Source of the DNA: Enterobacterales bacterium
GTDB taxonomy: Bacteria; Pseudomonadota; Gammaproteobacteria; Enterobacterales; Kangiellaceae
DNA length: 64,000 bases
Assembly: GCA_030949565.1 (NCBI GenBank)
Contig: JAUZSK010000079.1
Location: 44,735-108,734 of the forward strand
Direction of reading: 5' to 3'
The translations under genes were made by a program, and so were the position numbers. Of this stretch, positions 57,286 through 64,000 are shown piece by piece (position 1 is the first letter of the stretch; each line of letters opens with the position of its first letter). The notes below the pieces were generated by a model. It was not told where the DNA came from and ran no database searches. It saw only the letters and a program-made list of their open reading frames with translations.

Positions 57286-58029
57286 TCAACCTTTAGCCTG
57301 TTGCCTAAGGTATTCAAATAAACAAACACCTGTTGCCACAGAGACATTGAGACTAGAGACGCTTCCCGCCATGGGGATTTAACTAGGTCATCACAGTTTT
57401 CACGTGTTAAACGCCGCATTCCACTGCCTTCTGCTCCCATCACCAATGCCATTTTTTTAGGTAAATCCATTTCATAAATGGTTTGCTGCGCTTCACCTGC
57501 GGTTCCAATAACCCAAACAAAGTGCTGCTTAAGCTGTTTGATAAAGCGTGATAAATTAGTCACTCTAACTAAAGGTACATATTCAGCAGCACCGCAGGCA
57601 ACCTTTCTAACCGTGGAATTAAGCGAAGCCGAACGGTCTTTAGGCAAGATAATAGCATCCACACCACAAGCGTCGGCGGTTCGAATACAAGCACCTAGAT
57701 TATGTGGATCGGTTACACCATCAAGGATCAGGATTAGCATTTTTGACTGTTTTTCAATCCGCTCAAATAATTCGCCCTCACTCATGCTAGCATCAATCAC
57801 TTTTACTTGAGCTAAAACACCTTGATGGTTGCCTCGAACCTTTTCATCGAGCTTTTTACGATCCATCGACTGAACTTTAATACCTACTTGAGCGGCCTTT
57901 TTTTTCAATCGCTGTTAGCGCAGTATCTTGCCTATTTTTTAATAAAAAAAGCTGGATAATATTCTGCGGACTGCGCTTTAAAAAACTTTCCACAGCGTGA
58001 ATACCAAAAATAGTGTCGGTTTGACTCAT
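57286..58029 (-). CDS. rlmB: 23S rRNA (guanosine-2'-O)-methyltransferase, two apparent frameshifts
   Basis: [64 protein letters not shown]; corrected C-terminus [29 protein letters not shown]; corrected N-terminus [17 protein letters not shown]. Confidence 0.94.
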
Positions 58030-58050
58030 GGGATAATTTTTTCTACTCGG

Positions 58051-60489
58051 TTAATTTGTTTTTTTAGACTGATTTTTTTTGCCTATCGGTTTAGCTTTTT
58101 TAGAGCTTCTACGTGGCGCTTTGCTTTTCACTTTCGGTTTATTTTTTGCTTGCGAGTCTTGCTTAGCTTTTGATTTAGACTTGGTTTTAAACTTTGACTT
58201 GTGTTTCACTCTTAGCTTTTGATCACCAGCTTCAACATCCAACAAACTAAAATCAATGCGCCGCAAATCAATATCAACCGAGGCCACTTGAATTTCAACC
58301 GCGTCACCAATAGAGAAACTCTTACCGCTACGCTCACCAACCATACGTAATTTGGACTGATCATAATGAAAATAATCATTCCCCAAATCAGTGACATGAA
58401 CCAGACCTTCAACGTAAATTTCATTGAGTCGAACAAACAATCCGAAGTTAGTCACTGTACTTACTTCACCGGTGTACTTCATACCGATATGCGACAGCAT
58501 GTACTCACATTTAAGCCAATCCATCACATCACGAGTCGCCATATCTGCGTTGCGTTCAGTGATTGAACAAGATTGTCCTATTTCGGCCAATTTGGATTGG
58601 GTATAGAGCTGCTTAACCACCAGTTTATCAGAATCACTAAAAACTTTGTCTTTAGCCACTTGGGCTTTAATAATCCGATGAACCACAAGATCAGGATATC
58701 GTCTGATAGGTGAGGTAAAATGGCTGTAGGCATCAAAAGCCAAACCAAAATGACCATCATTCACTGGCGTGTATTCAGCCTGGCTCATGGACCTTAACAA
58801 CATGATCTGAATATTTTCAGCATCTGGGCGGTCTTGAATTTGTTGCAAGAATTTTCTAAATACTTGAGGCTCAGGATCATTTCCGCCAGTTAGTGATAAA
58901 CCGAGCTGTGCTAGGTAACCACGAAAAACTTCAAGCTTTTTCTCTTTAGGACCTTGATGAACACGGAATAAACCTGGCAGCTTTTTTGCCAATAGAAATT
59001 TAGCGGTTGCTACATTGGCGCAGATCATACATTCTTCAATCAGTTTGTGCGCGTCATTACGAATAACCGGTAAAATTTTCTCAATCTTTTTATTGTCGTT
59101 AAAAACAATTCGAGTTTCGGTCGTTTCAAATTCAATCGCACCGCGATTTTTCTTTTGCTTTAAACGCGCTGTGTAGAGTTTATGCAAATCCTCAATCGGT
59201 TTAACGATCGATTTATACTCTTTTCTTAACTCACTATCTCCTTCAAGGATAGCGCCTACTTGTGTGTAAGTCATGCGTGCTTTAGAGTGCATTACAGCGG
59301 GATAAAACTGACTTTTACCCAGTTTTCCATCCCTTGCAATATTGACTTCACACACCATACAAAGTCTATCCACTTTGGGTTTAAGCGAACATAATCCGTT
59401 TGAAACCTGCTCTGGAAGCATCGGAACAACGGCGTTGGGAAAATAAACTGAATTGCCACGTTTTAAACCTTCAATATCCAACGCACTGTTAGGTTTAACA
59501 TAGTGACTGACATCAGCAATCGCAATATAGAGCTTCCAACCGCCGAGCGGTTTTGTTTTGCAATATACCGCATCATCAAAATCGCGGGCGTCTTCACCAT
59601 CGATAGTAATTAAAGGTAAATGTCGTAGGTCAACCCGTCCAGCCACTTCACTTTCGAGTACCTCGGTCGGTAGTTGCTTTAACTGCTGGTAAACCGCATC
59701 ATTCCATTCATTTCTTATACCGTATTGGGCGATTGCAATTTCAATTTCCATCCCTGGCGCAAGGTAGTCACCCAAAATTTCAACCACTCGCCCCACCGCT
59801 TGAGACTTAAAGGTTGGTCTAATCTCCAACTCGACTACCACCACTTGGCCGGATTTAGCTTTAAGTGGATCAGTTGGCGGAACCAGTATATCTTGGGTAA
59901 CTCGAGGATCTTGCGGCGTCACAAAACCAAAACCATTGTCAAAATGGTAACGTCCAACAATGCGAAGAGGTTCATCAGTTTTTAATATTTCAACAATACC
60001 GGCCTCTTTCTTGCCGTCTCGACTAAAACCCTTTTCACGGACTAATACTTTTTCACCAGAGAAGACTCGGCGCATTTCTCGCGCCGAAACAAACCAATCT
60101 TTCCCACCCTGTTCAGGACTAAAAAAACCGAAGCCATCTTTGTGGCCAATGATAGTGCCTTTGACTAAATCTAATTTATTAATCATGCCAAAAGCACGCT
60201 TGCGATCACGATGTAATTGTCCGTCAGTGACCATGGCACGTAGCCGCCGCTCCAAACCGATGATTTCTTGGTCATCCGCTATTTTTAGGCCCTGCTGTAT
60301 TTGTTCAAAGTGCAGTGGGCGCGCAGCCTTTTCTAAAAATTCTAGTATAAATTCTCGGCTAGGTATCGGGTGACTATATTTCAGCGATTCTCTTTGGTAA
60401 AAAGGATCTTTCACTCGGCTAGATTGTCGAGATTTAGAAGTTTTTTTTGCGTTCTTGGATTGGTTTGTTTTTTGTGTTTTGTTGGGCAT
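58051..60489 (-). CDS. rnr: ribonuclease R
   Basis: ITIDGEDARDFDDAVYC, ADVSHYVKPNSALDIEGLKRGNSVYFPNAVVPMLPE, S1 domain, long basic Lys-rich tail. Confidence 0.97.
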   Translation of the reverse strand: MPNKTQKTNQSKNAKKTSKSRQSSRVKDPFYQRESLKYSHPIPSREFILEFLEKAARPLHFEQIQQGLKIADDQEIIGLERRLRAMVTDGQLHRDRKRAFGMINKLDLVKGTIIGHKDGFGFFSPEQGGKDWFVSAREMRRVFSGEKVLVREKGFSRDGKKEAGIVEILKTDEPLRIVGRYHFDNGFGFVTPQDPRVTQDILVPPTDPLKAKSGQVVVVELEIRPTFKSQAVGRVVEILGDYLAPGMEIEIAIAQYGIRNEWNDAVYQQLKQLPTEVLESEVAGRVDLRHLPLITIDGEDARDFDDAVYCKTKPLGGWKLYIAIADVSHYVKPNSALDIEGLKRGNSVYFPNAVVPMLPEQVSNGLCSLKPKVDRLCMVCEVNIARDGKLGKSQFYPAVMHSKARMTYTQVGAILEGDSELRKEYKSIVKPIEDLHKLYTARLKQKKNRGAIEFETTETRIVFNDNKKIEKILPVIRNDAHKLIEECMICANVATAKFLLAKKLPGLFRVHQGPKEKKLEVFRGYLAQLGLSLTGGNDPEPQVFRKFLQQIQDRPDAENIQIMLLRSMSQAEYTPVNDGHFGLAFDAYSHFTSPIRRYPDLVVHRIIKAQVAKDKVFSDSDKLVVKQLYTQSKLAEIGQSCSITERNADMATRDVMDWLKCEYMLSHIGMKYTGEVSTVTNFGLFVRLNEIYVEGLVHVTDLGNDYFHYDQSKLRMVGERSGKSFSIGDAVEIQVASVDIDLRRIDFSLLDVEAGDQKLRVKHKSKFKTKSKSKAKQDSQAKNKPKVKSKAPRRSSKKAKPIGKKNQSKKTN

Positions 60490-60694
60490 AAGGTACTTAA
60501 GGTGAATCGAGGAAGGTATAAAAGGCGAAAAAATCGCTGCTTGAACCTTATTTTACCCTATTTCTGCTAAGACTACGAACGTTTAACTGATAATCTAGGT
60601 AATTATTCTCATTTACACCACTTTATTGCAAAGGTTTGGATCTTTTGCTTGCATCCGTTGGCGAAACTACCGAAAATAATCGAATAATTCATAT

Positions 60695-60850
60695 AGACCT
60701 TTGCATAAGACTATGGCAAAAGAAAAAACGACTAAAATAATGCTGATTAAGGTGTAAAAATTAAGCTAATAGCTGGCTATTGGCAAGTTTTACAACGAAA
60801 AGCAGTGTTATTTTAGTCATTTTAGCTGTCATAGTCTTATGCAAAGGTCT
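60695..60850. mobile_element. MITE-like palindromic element with perfect 21-bp terminal inverted repeats
   Basis: AGACCTTTGCATAAGACTATG (60695-60715) and exact reverse complement at 60830-60850. Arms continue imperfectly inward (GACTAAAATAA...CTG / CAGTGTTATTTTAGTC). Confidence 0.75.
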
Positions 60851-60874
60851 CTCACAATATAGGGATATCAATTC

Positions 60875-63127
60875 ATGGAACAGTCCACCCATTCTGGAAA
60901 TTCAATTAAAATATCTGGAAATTCAAAAAAAATAATCACTCGACATTCTTTTTTGGCAATCGTTTTTATCTCATTTGCGTCGTTCTTCTTAACCGCCTGT
61001 GATGATAAAACGCCACAATCGACCAGTAAAGACCAGCCATCAAGCTCAAGTAATAGGACACACATGCAACAAATTAAAGCTCCCGTAGCAAAAAAACAGG
61101 ATCACTGGCTAGAAGCCCATAATGATCGGCGCAACGATCCCTATTATTGGCTACGCGATGACACTCGACAAGATCCCCAGGTATTGGATTATTTGAAACA
61201 AGAAAATAACTACACCGAAAGAAACATGGTCCATACCAAAGGACTACAGAAAACCCTATTCGAAGAAATGACCGAACGCTTAGAACCCAACGAAGAAACA
61301 GTTCCAGCGCTAGAAAAAGGCTACTGGTACTGGTCAAAATTTGAAGCCGATAAAGAATATAGAATTCACCTGCGTAAAAAGGATATCCCTAATGCGAAGC
61401 AGCAGGTTATTCTGGATCAAAACCAACGTGCCAAAAATCACGACTTCTATCAACTCGCCAGTTTAGAAATTAGCCCTAATCAACAGTTGATGGCAATTGC
61501 AGAAGACAATGTATCCCGTCGCAAATATCAAGTGCGAATTCAGGATCTTTCTAGCGGCAAGTTTTTTGATGAAGTCATTAAACAGACGTCAGGCAATATT
61601 GTTTGGGCCAATGATAATAAAACCCTATTCTATGTAAAAAAACACAAAACCACACTGCTACCCTATCAAGTCTATCGGCATAAGCTCGGCAGTGATCCCG
61701 CAACCGATGTTTTGGTCTACGAAGAAAAGGATGATACTTTCTATACGGCTATTTTTAAAACCCGATCAGAAAAATTTATTGGTATCGATATTTCTTCCAC
61801 CATGAATTCTGAAGTTCGATTAATTGATGCCGACCACCCAGATTCGGCCATTAAAATATTTTTACCTCGAGAGAAAGACCATAAATATAGTGTGGACCAT
61901 ATTGGTGATTATTTTTATGCCACCAGTGATCTCAATGCTCCCAATGAAAAAATGGTTAAAGTTGCTACGGACAAGATAGGTGATAAACAACACTGGCAAC
62001 AAATAATTGCGCATAACACCGATAATCTTCTACAAGATTTTCTATTGTTTAATGACTTTTTGGTGGTCAATGAACGAACTCGCGGTGTAGAAAGAATAAC
62101 CATCAGAGATCACTCTGGTAAACTGTTAGATGAAATTCAATTTAAAGATGCTGCCTATTCCGCAGGCATTGGTAATAATCCAGATCCTAAAGCGCAAAAG
62201 ATTCGTTATAGCTATACCAGTATGACCACACCCTACTCACAGTTTGAATATAATCGAGAAGATAAATCCAGCAGCCTACTAAAACAGGATAAAATTTTAG
62301 GTGGTTTTGATTCCTCTAACTATCATAGTGAAAGATTGATGATTGATGCCCGAGATGGCTCGAAAGTACCTGTATCATTAGTCTATCGCAAAGACAAATT
62401 CACTAAAAATGGCAATAATCCAATGCTGCAATATGCCTATGGCTCCTACGGTTATACCGTCGATGCCGGATTTAGTATTTCTCGAATTAGTCTTCTTGAC
62501 CGAGGTTTTGTGTATGCCATTGCGCATATTCGCGGTGGTCAAATGCTGGGCAGGCAATGGTATGAGGATGGCAAAAAGTTACATAAGATGAATACTTTCA
62601 CCGATTTTATTGATGTCACCAAATCCTTAGTTGCACAAGGCTACGCTGATAAAAATAGAGTCTATGCAATGGGTGGCAGCGCCGGTGGTCTGCTAATGGG
62701 TGCGGTTATCAATATGGCGCCAGATCTTTATCATGGTGTGATTGCCGCAGTACCTTTTGTGGATGTGGTCACCACCATGCAAGATGAGTCGATTCCGTTG
62801 ACTACCGGAGAATATGACGAATGGGGTAATCCTGCCGATGAAGCCTATTATCGCTATATGCTTTCCTATTCACCTTATGATCAGGTCACGACACAGGACT
62901 ACCCGAATTTATTGGTGACAACAGGCCTGCATGACTCTCAGGTTCAGTATTGGGAACCCGCTAAGTGGGTGGCTAAGTTAAGAGCGTCTAAAACTGACAG
63001 TAATATTCTACTTCTCGATATCGACATGACCGCTGGCCATGGTGGTAAATCCGGACGCTATAAGGCCTATGAGGATATTGCTAAAGAATTTGCCTTTATT
63101 TTGGATTTGAATGGCATCAATCAATAA
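60875..63127 (+). CDS. ptrB: oligopeptidase B / S9A prolyl oligopeptidase family, putative lipoprotein
   Basis: DPYYWLRDDTRQDPQVLDYLKQEN; RGGQMLGRQWYEDGK; GGSAGGLLMGAVINM; lipobox FLTACD. Confidence 0.88.
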   Translation: MEQSTHSGNSIKISGNSKKIITRHSFLAIVFISFASFFLTACDDKTPQSTSKDQPSSSSNRTHMQQIKAPVAKKQDHWLEAHNDRRNDPYYWLRDDTRQDPQVLDYLKQENNYTERNMVHTKGLQKTLFEEMTERLEPNEETVPALEKGYWYWSKFEADKEYRIHLRKKDIPNAKQQVILDQNQRAKNHDFYQLASLEISPNQQLMAIAEDNVSRRKYQVRIQDLSSGKFFDEVIKQTSGNIVWANDNKTLFYVKKHKTTLLPYQVYRHKLGSDPATDVLVYEEKDDTFYTAIFKTRSEKFIGIDISSTMNSEVRLIDADHPDSAIKIFLPREKDHKYSVDHIGDYFYATSDLNAPNEKMVKVATDKIGDKQHWQQIIAHNTDNLLQDFLLFNDFLVVNERTRGVERITIRDHSGKLLDEIQFKDAAYSAGIGNNPDPKAQKIRYSYTSMTTPYSQFEYNREDKSSSLLKQDKILGGFDSSNYHSERLMIDARDGSKVPVSLVYRKDKFTKNGNNPMLQYAYGSYGYTVDAGFSISRISLLDRGFVYAIAHIRGGQMLGRQWYEDGKKLHKMNTFTDFIDVTKSLVAQGYADKNRVYAMGGSAGGLLMGAVINMAPDLYHGVIAAVPFVDVVTTMQDESIPLTTGEYDEWGNPADEAYYRYMLSYSPYDQVTTQDYPNLLVTTGLHDSQVQYWEPAKWVAKLRASKTDSNILLLDIDMTAGHGGKSGRYKAYEDIAKEFAFILDLNGINQ

Positions 63128-63134
63128 TAATCAC

Positions 63135-63160
63135 GCCGGTATTTCTATACCGGCTTTTTT
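63135..63160 (+). terminator. intrinsic terminator after ptrB
   Basis: GCCGGTAT-TTCT-ATACCGGC followed by T6. Confidence 0.88.
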
Positions 63161-63248
63161 CTTTGACTTTTATACCCGCTAGAATTTTATGTGTGCGCGA
63201 AACACTGCTAAGCGATAGCAATGATTAAATAAGTACAACAAAAAAGGT

Positions 63249-63289
63249 TTGATTATTGACCTAACTGGCCTTATATTAGAAGTATCTAA
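63249..63289 (+). promoter_or_regulatory. putative sigma-70 promoter of SQR gene with ATATTAG-N6-CTAA element
   Basis: TTGATT (63249-63254), 17-nt spacer, TATATT (63272-63277); ATATTAG 63273-63279, CTAA 63286-63289. Confidence 0.5.
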
Positions 63290-63351
63290 ACAATCCGGTA
63301 TCCAATGTATTTGCCTGGTTTTCTAATTCAATGTAATAAAGGAGAATTAAA

Positions 63352-64000
63352 ATGGCCCATATCGTTGTCCTTGGTGGAGGCATTGGCGGTTTAGCTGGTG
63401 CTTATGAACTTCAGGAAGCTCATGGTAAACAGCATAAAATCACTCTGATTAATGAACGGAAAGAGTTTGTTTTTGTACCATCTAACCCCTGGGTAGCGGT
63501 TGGCTGGCGTACAGCAAAACAAATTACTGTGGATATCGGTAAGTACACTGCCAAGAAAAATATTCAATTTATTGCAAAAAGAGTCGATGAAATTAAAGCC
63601 GAAGAGAGTCAGCTGGTGACTTCTGATGGCGAAGTGATAGATTATGACTACCTAGTCATTGCTACAGGTCCTCGTTTAGCCTTTGAAGGCTTAAAAGGTA
63701 GTGGACCTCACGATGGATTTACCCAATCCGTTTGCACCCTCGATCACGCAGAAATTTGCTATGAAGATGTAAAAAAGCTATTAGAAAACCCCGGACCGGT
63801 TATTGTGGGCGCTATGCAAGGCGCTAGTTGTTTTGGCCCAGCTTATGAGTACATATTTATCCTTGATAAATATCTGCGGGACAATAAAATCCGCGACAAA
63901 ATTGAAATGACTTACATCTCACCCGAACCCTACATTGGACACTTAGGACTAGGCGGCGTAGGAGATTCAAAAGGATTAATGGAATCAGCCTTAAGACACC
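63352..64000 (+). CDS. sulfide:quinone oxidoreductase-like FAD protein (partial, runs off window)
   Basis: MAHIVVLGGGIGGLAGAYEL; QSVCTLDHAE; GAMQGASCFGPAYEYIFILD; YIGHLGLGGVGDSKG. Confidence 0.85.
   Translation, partial: MAHIVVLGGGIGGLAGAYELQEAHGKQHKITLINERKEFVFVPSNPWVAVGWRTAKQITVDIGKYTAKKNIQFIAKRVDEIKAEESQLVTSDGEVIDYDYLVIATGPRLAFEGLKGSGPHDGFTQSVCTLDHAEICYEDVKKLLENPGPVIVGAMQGASCFGPAYEYIFILDKYLRDNKIRDKIEMTYISPEPYIGHLGLGGVGDSKGLMESALRH

Noticed and set aside
59960-60373. 137-aa plus-strand ORF antisense to rnr
   Set aside because: Opposite conserved RNase R sequence; a shadow ORF.

Overview
The window is chromosomal DNA from a moderately AT-rich gammaproteobacterium (class inferred from gene content; genus not assigned). 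Most of it is housekeeping. It opens with a nearly complete NADH dehydrogenase I operon (nuoM partial to nuoA, minus strand). Then come lnt/corC, rdgC, an acyl-CoA dehydrogenase, hemH and icmF (fused B12-dependent acyl-CoA mutase). Further on are a DUF4395-rhodanese protein, a c-di-GMP phosphodiesterase, pssA and an EF-P-like gene. A cobalamin uptake locus (btuB, btuF, btuR/cobO, btuC, btuD) carries two cobalamin riboswitches. It is followed by an ABC-F ATPase, ruvABC-yebC-aspS, two tandem diguanylate cyclases, an MCP-like soluble coil protein and an FDP/ODP-type diiron MBL protein. The window ends with rlmB, rnr, a lipoprotein-type oligopeptidase B and the start of a sulfide:quinone reductase. 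No prophage, CRISPR array, rRNA or tRNA was recognised. About 17-18 single-base frameshifts, mostly in homopolymer runs and often in essential genes, look like sequencing or assembly error rather than pseudogenes. The most interesting leads are: (1) a shared ATATTAG-N6-CTAA element overlapping the -10 boxes of the rhodanese and SQR genes, a possible sulfide/persulfide regulon; (2) three NtrC-type palindromes with no visible sigma-54 promoter; (3) a four-gene run joining two diguanylate cyclases, an MCP-like protein and an ODP-like diiron protein; (4) a membrane-anchored DnaQ-fold protein that has lost its catalytic motifs; (5) two MITE-like inverted-repeat elements lying in promoters.
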